Origin: Dyadobacter koreensis
Lineage (GTDB): Bacteria > Bacteroidota > Bacteroidia > Cytophagales > Spirosomataceae
Length of the DNA: 64,000 bases
Assembly (NCBI RefSeq): GCF_900108855.1
Contig: NZ_FNXY01000008.1
Coordinates: 315,620-379,619, forward strand
Direction: 5' to 3'
Shown one piece after another: positions 44,200 through 53,527 of the stretch. How positions within the stretch are numbered: the stretch's first letter is position 1; each line of letters starts with the position of its first letter. The position numbers and the translations under genes are program-made. The notes beneath the pieces were generated by a model. It saw only the letters and a list, made by a program, of their open reading frames with translations. It was not told the DNA's origin and made no database searches.

Positions 44200-44237
44200 A
44201 ATCCCGAAGCGGTCTTGAGACTGTTTCGGGATTTTTT
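44200..44237 (+). terminator. Rho-independent terminator after the GH5-like gene
   Basis: A 15-bp stem (44200-44214 with 44219-44233, two wobble pairs) with a TTGA loop runs directly into six T. Strong terminator, 19 nt past the stop. Confidence 0.92.
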
Positions 44238-44337
44238 GTACAGTTCAGCACAGAAATTCTCAAACAGTTTACCACTATATTTGATGAGACGTTGAAATCT
44301 ATATAACTAAACCCATCATCAGTAATTTTCCTGAACC

Positions 44338-45900
44338 ATGATTCGCCTGTTATTCAACACCATAAACAACTGTACAAAACTCTTTTTTGTAATCCTTCTC
44401 TTACTTTCTACACGGCATATTGTTGTCGGGCAAAAGAAATCTCAAAAACCCAACGTAATTTTTATTTATGCCGACGATCTGGGTTATGGAGATTTGAGTG
44501 CTTATGGCGCCACAAAAATCAGCACACCCAATATAGACCGACTGGCAAAGGAAGGTTTGAAATTTACAAATGCACATGCAACGTCGGGAACCTGCACGCC
44601 ATCACGTTATGCGCTGATGACAGGGAATTATCCCTGGCGAAAAAAGGGCACCGGAGTTTTACCCGGCAATGCTTCGCTGATTATTCCGACTGATAAAATT
44701 ACGTTGCCACTGGTTTTTCAAAATGCAGGATATAAGACCGGCGTTGTTGGTAAATGGCATCTTGGCCTGGGAAGTCCTGGAAAGGATATTAATTGGAACA
44801 AACCGTTAAAAGTTGGTCCGAATGAGGTTGGTTTCGATTACGCCTACTTTTTTCCTGCAACCTCAGATCGTGTTCCAACAGTTTTTATTGAAAATCATGA
44901 CATTGTCGGGTATGAAAAAGAAGATCCTATTGAAGTTAATTACGTAGAAAAAATAGGAAAGGAACCAACTGGAAAAGAGAATCCTGAGTTGCTGAAATTG
45001 CTGGCTTCGCCGGATCACGGACATAGTAATACAATTGTAAATGGTATCGGGCGAATTGGTTGGATGAGCGGAGGGAAACGTGCCCGTTGGGCAGATGAGG
45101 AAATCGCACATGTATTTTTAGATAAGGCCGAACAGTTTATTGAAGAAAACCAGAAAAATCCTTTTTTTCTTTATTTCTCATTGAACGACATACATGTTCC
45201 GCGCATGCCAAGCACGGAATTTAAAGGAAAAAGCAAAATGGGACTTCGAGGTGATGTAATCCTGCAAATGGACTGGACGGTCGGGGAGATCCTTAAAAAA
45301 TTGAAATCGCTGGGCCTGGAAGAGAACACAATGATCATTTTTTCAAGCGACAATGGCCCGGTTCTGGATGATGGTTACGCGGATAAGGCGGTTGAATTAT
45401 CAGAAGGACACAAGCCAGCTGGCGTGTTGCGGGGAGGAAAATACAGCGCCTTTGAAGGTGGAAGCAGGGTTCCCTGGTTGGTCCGCTGGACCGGGACGAT
45501 CAAACCGGCAACTGTTTCTAACGCACTGGTGTGTCAGATTGACCTATTGTCTTCTTTCGCGCAATATTTCCAGCAAAAGATTGAAGACACGGAAGCTACC
45601 GACAGCTTTGCAATTATGGATGCGCTGATCGGAAAATCGAAAATCGGCCGGGAAAGTATCGTCAAACAGGGAGGAGCTTTATCCTATACAAAAGGAAATT
45701 GGAAATATATTGAACCAAGCACAAATCAACCTTTTAACAAACTTACTGGTACGGAGCTTGGGAACGACCCTAAGCCACAGCTTTATGATTTAAACAAAGA
45801 TCCCGGAGAGCGTAACAATGTGGCATCTCAATATCCTGCCAAAATAAAGCTGATGGCAGAAGAGTTGGCAAGAATTAAGGATGCTGGCGGAAGCCGTTAA
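44338..45900 (+). CDS. Secreted arylsulfatase family enzyme
   Basis: A 520-residue type I sulfatase. After a signal peptide (~1-31) come KPNVIFIYADDLGYGDL with the metal Asp pair, and Cys86-Thr-Pro-Ser-Arg90, where the Cys should be converted to formylglycine. Further motifs are GKWHLG and FSSDNGP. It should remove sulfate esters from a sulfated glycan in the periplasm. No sulfatase-maturing enzyme lies in the window. It is cut off from the GH genes upstream by a terminator, so it likely has its own promoter in the 157-nt gap. Confidence 0.93.
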   Translation: MIRLLFNTINNCTKLFFVILLLLSTRHIVVGQKKSQKPNVIFIYADDLGYGDLSAYGATKISTPNIDRLAKEGLKFTNAHATSGTCTPSRYALMTGNYPWRKKGTGVLPGNASLIIPTDKITLPLVFQNAGYKTGVVGKWHLGLGSPGKDINWNKPLKVGPNEVGFDYAYFFPATSDRVPTVFIENHDIVGYEKEDPIEVNYVEKIGKEPTGKENPELLKLLASPDHGHSNTIVNGIGRIGWMSGGKRARWADEEIAHVFLDKAEQFIEENQKNPFFLYFSLNDIHVPRMPSTEFKGKSKMGLRGDVILQMDWTVGEILKKLKSLGLEENTMIIFSSDNGPVLDDGYADKAVELSEGHKPAGVLRGGKYSAFEGGSRVPWLVRWTGTIKPATVSNALVCQIDLLSSFAQYFQQKIEDTEATDSFAIMDALIGKSKIGRESIVKQGGALSYTKGNWKYIEPSTNQPFNKLTGTELGNDPKPQLYDLNKDPGERNNVASQYPAKIKLMAEELARIKDAGGSR

Positions 45901-45920
45901 CTGTATAAACAAATAATCGA

Positions 45921-45949
45921 AGCCTCAATCGAATGATTGAGGCTTTTTT
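45921..45949 (+). terminator. Rho-independent terminator of the sulfatase gene
   Basis: AGCCTCAATC pairs perfectly with GATTGAGGCT around a 4-nt loop, followed by TTTTT. Confidence 0.95.
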
Positions 45950-46369
45950 ACTAAAAAATATTTAGAAACAATTCTACAAATATTTATTTTATGCATATAT
46001 TGTTACGGTATTATACTACGAATCAATTTTAGGTTTAATTTTATAATATCCAGATCATGTAGTAGTCGTTTTGTTAGCAAAGACAGCTGATCCAGATTTC
46101 GGGAAGTAAATAATTAAATTGGAAGTTTGATACAATCTAACGGTAATTCTCACGCTTACTTCTATAAAATATTGTTTTATAGGCGTGTTTCTATTAAATA
46201 AACTGACTACGTAAAATTACCTGGTTTTAACATAAAGGATTTTGATAAAAAAAATCGAAGTTAAATCAGCGAAAAAAATATTTAAAAAAAATTTGTAGCG
46301 TAGTAAATATTCTATAATATTGTATCGAATTAGAAATAGTTCTACGCTCTCTTGTTCTTGAAAGTGTTT
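45950..46369. other. AT-rich intergenic region with a bulged hairpin
   Basis: About 420 nt without a gene. The one clear structure is at 46151-46187: CACGC and GCGTG close a stem whose inner part is CTATAAAA/TTTTATAG, with six unpaired bases on the left arm only. The remainder is very AT-rich and presumably holds the promoter of the secreted protein gene that follows; no confident -33/-7 pair was found. Confidence 0.5.
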
Positions 46370-47836
46370 ATGAGAAGAATTTTTTACTTATCAGTTTTTT
46401 TTATCGTTAGCGTTGTGAATTTGGAGGCTCTCAGCCAGCCATCGGATGCTGTTTATGGAACTTACATTGGAAGTGGGGGAGACAATGCTTTAGTAGGCGG
46501 TGATCACAAGGTAACTAATGCCATTGGTGCGGCGAATTCAAGCACGAATGTAAAACCGAATAGCAATTCCACCACATTATATGTAAAAAGTACAACCGGG
46601 GTATCAACAGCTTATTTGCAACTTGGCTTGGCAACAAGCTCCGACCCGGTTATTCCCGGAGGCACTACTGTTTATATTAAAACAACAACCAGTGCCCTTG
46701 GATTATTAAATTTAATTGGCGGAGCAGCGATTAAAGTTGAACCATATCTCAATACAACAGCAACTGGTTCGGCAATAGCGCTTAATCCAGCTGGAATTAA
46801 AACTTATTATACTGCTGATGGAAACATTTATATGGCAGTTACTCCGGCAAGTGCTTTTAAATCGATAAAGATAAGTTTAGTGTCAGCAGCCGTAGCCGGA
46901 TTAGGTACAATAGATGTTTTTTATGCTTTTTATGGAAGGAATGCATTAAATAATACAAATCCGTTTCCGTTCAATATAGCTGATTGCGGCCTTCCAAATG
47001 TAAGTGAAGTAAACACGTCTGGCGCTGTTACATTGTCTTCATTCGTAAATCCATCCTACGCGATTGATAATTCGATAAGTACAGCCACGGCATTTACGAC
47101 AACATTGGCATTGCTTGGAAAGATGACCCAAACATATTATTTCAATGGACCGTCAAATTTGGGTGACGCTGTGAGGATCATGTTCTCCAAAGGTACCGCA
47201 GCAGCACTTGGTAATGTTGATATCGCCTCAAATTTAACAATTCAGGCTTTCAATGGGAACACAGAAGTTGGAACTGCTACGCCGTTTAGTTCACTGCTGA
47301 CACTTAATTTGCTGTCTTCCGATTTGCTGGGAGGTGCAGGAGGAACAGTTATAACGGCTTATCTGACGCCCAAAAATGGAAATAGTCCTGCCGTATTCGA
47401 TAGAGTGGTTGTGAGTTTTACGTTAGCAACAAACCTGTCACTGGATGGATTAACGGGATTAAATGGAAACGGGTTAAATGTTTACGATGTTCGCAGAGTG
47501 CCGAGTGCACCGGCTTCAAGTGATGCCACAGCTTGCACAAACATAGGTACCGCAGCTCTCAATGCTTTAACTTCACAGGCAAATATTAATGGAGTACTTA
47601 CAGCCTTTACCTATAAATGGTACACAGCTTTAACAGGGGGCTCTGCAGTTGCTACCGGATCGACTTATTCTGTAAATAATCTTTCATCAGCAGGGCAGCG
47701 ATCTTACTATGTTGATACTCAAAAAACGAATTGTGTTACAGCTAACTTTACGAATGGAGATCCGTCGAGTAGGATAAAAGTCAATATATCAGTTGTAAAT
47801 CCACCCGTATCGCCGCCCGTTGCATTAGCACCTTAA
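46370..47836 (+). CDS. Secreted Ser/Thr/Gly-rich protein with C-terminal Ig-like domain
   Basis: A 488-residue exported protein that I cannot name. Signal peptide ~1-22. Most of it is low in charge and rich in Thr, Ser, Ala, Gly and Asn, typical of bacterial surface beta-sandwich proteins. The final ~100 residues (YKWYTALTGGSAVATGSTYS) resemble the Ig-like module common in type IX-secreted proteins, but the chain ends in a proline-rich tail (PPVSPPVALAP) instead of a sorting domain. ATG 46370 is preferred over a TTG at 46352. It may be carried by, or assemble with, the next secreted proteins. Confidence 0.65.
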   Translation: MRRIFYLSVFFIVSVVNLEALSQPSDAVYGTYIGSGGDNALVGGDHKVTNAIGAANSSTNVKPNSNSTTLYVKSTTGVSTAYLQLGLATSSDPVIPGGTTVYIKTTTSALGLLNLIGGAAIKVEPYLNTTATGSAIALNPAGIKTYYTADGNIYMAVTPASAFKSIKISLVSAAVAGLGTIDVFYAFYGRNALNNTNPFPFNIADCGLPNVSEVNTSGAVTLSSFVNPSYAIDNSISTATAFTTTLALLGKMTQTYYFNGPSNLGDAVRIMFSKGTAAALGNVDIASNLTIQAFNGNTEVGTATPFSSLLTLNLLSSDLLGGAGGTVITAYLTPKNGNSPAVFDRVVVSFTLATNLSLDGLTGLNGNGLNVYDVRRVPSAPASSDATACTNIGTAALNALTSQANINGVLTAFTYKWYTALTGGSAVATGSTYSVNNLSSAGQRSYYVDTQKTNCVTANFTNGDPSSRIKVNISVVNPPVSPPVALAP

Positions 47837-48432
47837 AAGATAAACTCACTTTTCTAAATATTTCTCACCACTTAATTTATTTCTATGATCAAAATGTACT
47901 CTTCGATCGGCTAGTCGGTTAGTCTTCAATGTCATGAGCAAACAGGAGCTTTGAAATGGCAGTAGTATCATCCAAAATTAATATTGGGCAAAAGTCGTGC
48001 TCGGAATATTTTCAAATGAATTTTTCTCCTTCTGAAATGAACGTGATTTTGGAAAGCAGAGCTGGGATAAGTATGTCCCGGATTTTATCAGAAGAAAATT
48101 ACTTAGAATAAGAAGGTGAATTTCTCTAACGTTTATTCGTTATCGTTCCTTCTGAATTTTGGAAAATTAAAGCTTGCATTACGTTAAAGAACCCTAAAAA
48201 ATTAATAATTCCTCTAATCAAATCAGTGTAATATGTTATTAAAACAACCAGAATCCAATTTGTTCTGATCTACCGGACATCGTTTTGACAGATTAGTCAG
48301 AACGCGTGGTATACATACTGTTTTACTGTTGAGCCGAAATCGGTTCCGGGAGAGGTGTGTCTGCTAAATGTCAGAACCAAAACTTTAAATTTTAAATCAA
48401 AAATCTTAAACAAAAATTCAACGCAGTCTTTT
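47837..48432. other. 596-nt intergenic region with one small ORF candidate
   Basis: No recognised gene. A 51-codon ORF at 47956-48111 is listed separately. The last ~100 nt before 48433 are AT-rich and likely hold the leader of the next secreted protein; the frame upstream of its ATG is open to 48355 but reads as non-coding. No tRNA or obvious repeat was seen. Confidence 0.5.
47956..48111 (+). CDS. Possible small protein (51 aa)
   Basis: ATG at 47956 opens MAVVSSKINIGQKSCSEYFQ and ends SRILSEENYLE at 48111. There is no signal peptide or known motif, and the coding nature is uncertain. It could be a remnant of a larger gene or chance. Confidence 0.2.
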   Translation: MAVVSSKINIGQKSCSEYFQMNFSPSEMNVILESRAGISMSRILSEENYLE

Positions 48433-49119
48433 ATGAAAAAGATCATTACTTCTTTGTGCCTTGGCTTTATGCTAATTTTTGCTGCTATGCCTTCAAAAGC
48501 GGCAACCTACTATGTTTTAGACGGACAAGAGTTTAATCTGTTACCTCAGGTTGGAACTAATCTTTTCTCATCCATCATATGGACCGTGGATGGTGTCGCT
48601 CTACCAGTTCTTACCGATAAAATTGGTAAGTTCACAAGAACATTTAACCTGCCAACTAACAATAACCTTGTTCCTGCAACACATACCTTGACGTTGGGCG
48701 TAATTGAAGAGTTATCAACTTGTATTTCCGAGGTTGTGGAACACACAATTGTTGTACTTCCCAAAGTTCAGTTGAGCATCACAACGACTGGCGGTAAAGA
48801 TAACTTTTGCGTTGGTGCGTTTAGTACAGAGCTGACCTTACAAGCGAATGTTGATTTGGCTGCTCTTAAAAGCTCTTTCAATATCGTACTTTCTCCGACT
48901 TGGACTGGCCCTAAAACTGGAAATGGTAATACTCTGGCTATCAATACAGCGGGTGATTACACTGTAAATGCAGAATATTCAGTTCTTACAGGTACCGATG
49001 TAGTTACGAATGCAATCATTCCGGCTGCAACAAAAATCTTAGGTGCGGTTTCAGGGGCGACGAAGACAATTAGCAATAACCTTGCTTTACCAAGCGTGCC
49101 GTCTCTTGTTCTTAACTAA
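48433..49119 (+). CDS. Small secreted beta-rich protein
   Basis: A 228-residue exported protein of unknown function. The signal peptide (~1-23) ends PSKAA. The body contains two short beta-sandwich-like regions (IIWTVDGVALPVL and PTWTGPKTGNGNTLAINTAG DYTV-type strands), similar in feel to PKD or Ig repeats. It has no type IX sorting tail. ATG 48433 is chosen because the signal peptide begins there. It lies 60 nt before a sorting-domain protein. Confidence 0.6.
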   Translation: MKKIITSLCLGFMLIFAAMPSKAATYYVLDGQEFNLLPQVGTNLFSSIIWTVDGVALPVLTDKIGKFTRTFNLPTNNNLVPATHTLTLGVIEELSTCISEVVEHTIVVLPKVQLSITTTGGKDNFCVGAFSTELTLQANVDLAALKSSFNIVLSPTWTGPKTGNGNTLAINTAGDYTVNAEYSVLTGTDVVTNAIIPAATKILGAVSGATKTISNNLALPSVPSLVLN

Positions 49120-49179
49120 TCTGCTTTCTAATTATATCTTCTGTTGATACTTCATGAAGAATATTTTTTAAAACATTAC

Positions 49180-50277
49180 ATGAAATTCGTAACCTTAAAT
49201 ATAATTTTCATGCTCGTTTTGCCCGCCTTGGCCTTTGCACAAGGCGGCGCAAAGCCAGTTTCTATATGTAAGGGAACATCGTTACGGTTAAAAGCAGCAG
49301 CATCCGGCGCGGACAGCTATGAATGGCATAAAAACGGAGAATTAGTAGTCGGACAAACTGGTAAGGAATTAGCTGTATCTGAGGAGGGAAGTTACACAGT
49401 TTTAGCTTTAAATGCCGAAGGATGCAGTTCTTCAATTTCGATCGCTATTGAACTGACTTACAATGTACCCACAGCAGTAAACGACCGTATGTCAGGGAAA
49501 ACAAATGAACTGTTAATTTTGGATGTCCTGCAAAACGATCAGTCAATGTGTGCAGAGCTCGATACGACAAGTATGATCGTGAAGAGTGTCGCGGCCCACG
49601 GTGTAGTGTTTAAAAAAGATGGCAAGTTTTTGTTTAAACCTGAACGTGACTATGAAGGCACTGACTATTTTACTTATTCAGTCAGTGACAAAACCGGGTT
49701 GGTAACCAACGTAGCGACGGTTACGATTGATCTTTCAGCATCTCCGCTGCCCGTAACACTGATAAGTTTTAACGCGGTGAAAAAGGAGGTGACATCATAT
49801 CTTACCTGGGCAACTTCGATGGAAATGAATAGTGACAGGTTCGAGATTGAGCGAAGTCCGGATGCTAAATCCTGGAATAAACTCGGTGAAGTTCTGGCAT
49901 CCTTTATAAGTAATGTGAAAAATGGTTACGATTATACGGATGAAAATCCGGAGTCAGGCCTGAATTATTACCGTTTAAAGATGATTGACCGTGACGGAAC
50001 CTTTGCTTACAGCAGTATAAAGTCGGTTCACTTTCCCGAATTTACCTGGGCGAAGCTTTATCCCAATCCGGTCAACGATGTGCTGAATATTATATTGACT
50101 AATCGAAGGGTGCGTAAAATTCGTTTAATAGATACGTTTGGCCGGGTCATGCATGACGGACAGGTTAATTCTGCGTCTCTAAAACTGGATATGAAATCTT
50201 ATGTGCACGGAGTTTATTTTATCCACCTTGAACAGGATGATGGTATGGTAAGGGTTTTCAAGGTAATGCATGAATGA
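49180..50277 (+). CDS. Ig/cadherin-like surface protein with type IX secretion sorting domain
   Basis: A 365-residue exported protein. Signal peptide ~1-20 (ALAFAQ). An Ig-like module follows (ICKGTSLRLKAAASGADSYE, ~25-100), then a cadherin-like repeat (AVNDRMSGKTNELLILDVLQ ... DYEGTDYFTYSVSD, ~102-185). Next is a fibronectin-like segment (~195-285, LTWATSMEMNSDRFEIERS). The final ~75 residues (LYPNPVNDVLNI ... GVYFIHLEQDDGMVRVFKVM) are a type A C-terminal sorting domain, so it should be exported by the type IX system and anchored at the surface. ATG 49180 replaces a TTG at 49144. Confidence 0.82.
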   Translation: MKFVTLNIIFMLVLPALAFAQGGAKPVSICKGTSLRLKAAASGADSYEWHKNGELVVGQTGKELAVSEEGSYTVLALNAEGCSSSISIAIELTYNVPTAVNDRMSGKTNELLILDVLQNDQSMCAELDTTSMIVKSVAAHGVVFKKDGKFLFKPERDYEGTDYFTYSVSDKTGLVTNVATVTIDLSASPLPVTLISFNAVKKEVTSYLTWATSMEMNSDRFEIERSPDAKSWNKLGEVLASFISNVKNGYDYTDENPESGLNYYRLKMIDRDGTFAYSSIKSVHFPEFTWAKLYPNPVNDVLNIILTNRRVRKIRLIDTFGRVMHDGQVNSASLKLDMKSYVHGVYFIHLEQDDGMVRVFKVMHE

Positions 50278-50298
50278 TAGTGAGAATATGTTTTGAAT

Positions 50299-50335
50299 AA
50301 TCCCTTTTTCGGGTTCTACCCGGAAAGGGATTTTT
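50299..50335 (+). terminator. Rho-independent terminator
   Basis: AATCCCTTT..CGGG pairs with CCCG..AAAGGGATT (one or two bulged T), followed by TTTTT, 21 nt past the stop. Confidence 0.88.
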
Positions 50336-50419
50336 GTTTAAGAATAAATTGAATACATGCGTGACGTCAAACGGGAATACCGTCTTACATAAAGACCGTT
50401 TAATTATAACGCCGCGATT

Positions 50420-51724
50420 ATGATTAAAACTTGCTTTTTCCCATTAGTACTCCTCGTATGTATTTTAAGTTTTGAGGACGACAAGCTTTTTGCACAGACC
50501 AATTACATGCAACAGGATTTCTCAGGCGGAGGCCCTTTTGTAAATGCAAATCCCGATGCGGGTCAATTTAGTCACCTTGTTACGACGAATGCCGCCGCAT
50601 CCAAGTTTGAGTTTGGTCCTGGCTATATGGATATGACCAGACTGGTCGCTACAAATGGCGGACTCGTCAGGGCAGTTAGGGCTGTTCCGTTTTCTCCAAA
50701 TCCTGAAACGTTATACATCCAGATTACTTTTAGTGTTGAAGAAATAAGTGTCGCAGATTTGAATGCGTTATACTTCTATTCAGGCGAGAATTTTTCAGGA
50801 ACCAATAGTACATTCCCGCCCAACGCAAATTTGTTTAGCCGATTTACCATTGACTTTTTGGCTTCTTCCTTCGTAGTTCATGATATTCAAACAAACAAAA
50901 AAAGTAGTCCTTTGCCCCTGCAAACACCCGTGACAGTTACGTGGGTACTCAACAATTCTTCTGATGGGCATATCTACCGAAAACCTGAGAGTTCTGCAAA
51001 CCCTGATTATAAGGTGATGCCCCGAAAATATGATTTATGGGTTAATGAGACGTTACTGATTGATGAGGCAGATGCTTATCCGGGTTCTTCGTCTTACTCT
51101 ATTAACAAACTTTCTAATTTTGAAATAAGATTCTGGACCGGTGTAGGAAGAGTTCGTTTTGGAAATCTAAGAATTCGTGATGTTACAGGTATTCTCCCTT
51201 TATTCTTAGTTCAATTTAAGGCAGAACGGGAAAGTGAAAAAGCTTTATTATCCTGGACAGCAGGACTCCAAAAGGATACTGATTTTTTCGTCATCAAAAA
51301 AAGCAGAGATAAAAGCGCTTACGAATATGTAAACACTGTCCAAAAAAATGAAGACAACAGCGAATATTCAAGTTATGATCCTAAACCTTTTGAAGGTTTG
51401 AGTTATTACAGGCTCGAACAAATTGATAAATATGGAAATCTGATCGATTTTCAGGAAACTACATTTGTATCGGAGATTAATGACTGCGTTTTTATATTTC
51501 CCAATCCGTCACCTCCCAATCTTATTCGTGTTCACACGGGCGTTGGAGCTCTAAGTTTATTGAAGATTTACGATCTGCGAGGACAGGAAGTTGAGTTGGT
51601 AAAAGAGAAAACAGATAAGGAGATTATTGAAGTTAGGCCACTCAAAAGAATGTCTCCCGGATTGTATACTCTTTCTTTTATTCGAAACCAAAACCGGGAA
51701 TCATTAAAATTCCTGGTTGAGTAA
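50420..51724 (+). CDS. Secreted protein with type IX sorting domain
   Basis: A 434-residue exported protein. Signal peptide ~1-26. The first ~245 residues look like a LamG-like beta sandwich (QDFSGGGPFVNANPDAGQFS, TLYIQITFSVEEISV), then a fibronectin-like segment with the FKAERESEKALLSW and GLSYYRLEQIDKYGN motifs common in this class. It ends in a sorting domain (IFPNPSPPNLIRV ... GLYTLSFIRNQNRESLKFLV). The binding target is unknown. It is 89 nt upstream of the second ECF sigma gene. Confidence 0.78.
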   Translation: MIKTCFFPLVLLVCILSFEDDKLFAQTNYMQQDFSGGGPFVNANPDAGQFSHLVTTNAAASKFEFGPGYMDMTRLVATNGGLVRAVRAVPFSPNPETLYIQITFSVEEISVADLNALYFYSGENFSGTNSTFPPNANLFSRFTIDFLASSFVVHDIQTNKKSSPLPLQTPVTVTWVLNNSSDGHIYRKPESSANPDYKVMPRKYDLWVNETLLIDEADAYPGSSSYSINKLSNFEIRFWTGVGRVRFGNLRIRDVTGILPLFLVQFKAERESEKALLSWTAGLQKDTDFFVIKKSRDKSAYEYVNTVQKNEDNSEYSSYDPKPFEGLSYYRLEQIDKYGNLIDFQETTFVSEINDCVFIFPNPSPPNLIRVHTGVGALSLLKIYDLRGQEVELVKEKTDKEIIEVRPLKRMSPGLYTLSFIRNQNRESLKFLVE

Positions 51725-51813
51725 TTTTGTGTTGAGTAGAAATAAATTTATAAATTCTATTGTGATTTGTAGGGTGCATTGTGTTAATTTGAAGTCTATA
51801 TTTCTAAAAAACC

Positions 51814-52422
51814 ATGCATTCAGTCCCTCATTTACAGGAAATTCCCGATGATAAGGTCATTTGGCAACGTTTTCTTGCCGGTGAAGTGGATGCCTTTGAG
51901 CGCCTGATGACCCTCCATTTTCGAACTTTATTTCATTACGGTAGCAAATTTTCAAAAGACAAGGAATTTGTCAAAGACAATATTCAGGATTTATTTCTGA
52001 TTTTATGGGAGCGCCGCCAGAATCTAAGCAGTGATATCGTCGTCAAGCCTTACATGATGGCTTCTTTGCGACGTCTTATGCATCGTAATGCAAAGTCAAA
52101 GCCTTTGGTTTCGGATTTTCCGTTTGAAGAAAACAATGGAAATTTTGAAATCGAATTTTCTGTTGAAGACGAATACATCGAACACGAGTCAAGCCTGGGA
52201 ATTACAAAAAAGCTTAAAAAACTGCTCGATGAACTTCCTGAAAGACAGAAGGAAGTAATCTATTTGAAGTTTTTTCAGGAAATGGACCGGGGGCAAATTG
52301 CTGAAATTATGAATATCTCACCGCAAACAGTATCAAATCTTCTTCAAATTGCGATTAAACAACTGAAACGCTATTGGAAAGTAGAGTTTTTGACACTTTT
52401 GTTAGTGCATTTTTTTATTTAA
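51814..52422 (+). CDS. ECF sigma-70 factor of Sus locus 2
   Basis: A 202-residue sigma factor with region 2 at ~22-90 (FERLMTLHFRTLFHYGSKFS, DNIQDLFLILW) and region 4 at ~138-185 (LDELPERQKEVIYLKFFQEM, IAEIMNISPQTVSNLLQ). Like its paralogue at 24762 it ends in a hydrophobic tail (FLTLLLVHFFI). It should partner with the FecR at 53528, but an rpn gene lies between them. Confidence 0.9.
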   Translation: MHSVPHLQEIPDDKVIWQRFLAGEVDAFERLMTLHFRTLFHYGSKFSKDKEFVKDNIQDLFLILWERRQNLSSDIVVKPYMMASLRRLMHRNAKSKPLVSDFPFEENNGNFEIEFSVEDEYIEHESSLGITKKLKKLLDELPERQKEVIYLKFFQEMDRGQIAEIMNISPQTVSNLLQIAIKQLKRYWKVEFLTLLLVHFFI

Positions 52423-52468
52423 ATTATGAATTCCGGACATTTACACATACACACTATGATCTTATTGA

Positions 52469-53371
52469 ATGAGCAAAATTACAAGTACACACGACAAGTT
52501 TGTTCGGGCCATCCTTGCAGACAAGTCGATAGCGGTGGATTATTTCGCTAACTATTTACCGGATTACATTTCCAACACGCTCGATTTTTCTTCGCTTACG
52601 CAGTTATCTGATACCTATCTTTCAAAACAACTGCAAAAAACGATGTCGGATATTGTTTACAGCTGTGAGCAGAAAAATGGGAAGAATGTCAGGATTTGTC
52701 TTTTAATAGAACATAAAAGTCATCCTGACAAATTTACGCCTGTCCAAATTGGGAGTTATATATTTTCCGGCTTACAGAAACAGATTGATAGTAAGGAAAG
52801 ATTGTCGGTTATAGTACCAATATTATTTTATCATGGTCATCAAAAATGGAAATATCGGACATTGCTCGACCTGTTTGGAAGTATCGAGTCTGAATGGGGA
52901 AAGTTTATTCCTGACTTTGATTTTGTTTACAATAACCTTGGCGAAATCCCGGATAAAGACGTTGAAACTATCAACAATAAATTTTTAACTGCTTCTCTTT
53001 TGGCACTAAAACATAGTTTCAAAAAAGATTGGCTGGAAGAAAATGTTTTTAAAATATTAGTACTGACTCAGGACGCTAATGAGAACTTGCAGGAGAGTTT
53101 AGTAGTTTATTTATTTAGTAATAGTAAATTATAGGAAAATAAAATTATTGAGCTTCTGGAGCCATTGCCATCAAACTTAAAAACAAAGATTATGAGTACG
53201 CTGGATATTTTTGTAAAGAAAGGGAGACTGGAAGGAGTGCAAGAGACTCAGGTAAAAATAATCAGCAATCTGATCAAAACCTCTTCATTAAGTGATTCTC
53301 AAATTGCATCTGCTGTCGATGTAAGCATTGACTTTGTGCAAAAAATAAGAGCTGGATTGCATTTTAATTAA
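52469..53371 (+). pseudogene. Rpn-family PD-(D/E)XK nuclease, split by an in-frame TAG
   Basis: The first 221 codons (to TAG at 53132-53134) give an Rpn/recombination-promoting nuclease. The catalytic pattern is visible: Asp in MSDIVYSC (~60) and Glu-x-Lys in CLLIEHKS (~82-86). After the TAG the same frame continues without a gap as ENKIIELLEPLPSNLKTKIM to a natural end at 53371 (SIDFVQKIRAGLHFN), the C-terminal region of the family. So one 300-codon gene is interrupted by a single amber codon. Known relatives promote RecA-independent recombination and may mobilise themselves. It sits between sigma and fecR genes, unlike locus 1. The N-terminal nuclease may still be functional. Confidence 0.8.
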
Positions 53372-53392
53372 CTGAAAAATATCCACTTTGAA

Positions 53393-53410
53393 CCTGAAAA
53401 TCCTTTCAGG
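53393..53410 (+). terminator. Short hairpin after the rpn gene
   Basis: CCTGAAA pairs with TTTCAGG around a 4-nt loop. There is no T run. It may weaken read-through from the rpn gene into fecR. Confidence 0.4.
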
Positions 53411-53527
53411 AATACCATTGAATCTTTTATCTCTGCTTATTCTTTAAAATTTTCTGGAAATATTTTAAAATTTAATGGTATCCGCTTTCTGTTTCTGTCT
53501 ATCGTATGGTAGAAGCATAAAGATTGT

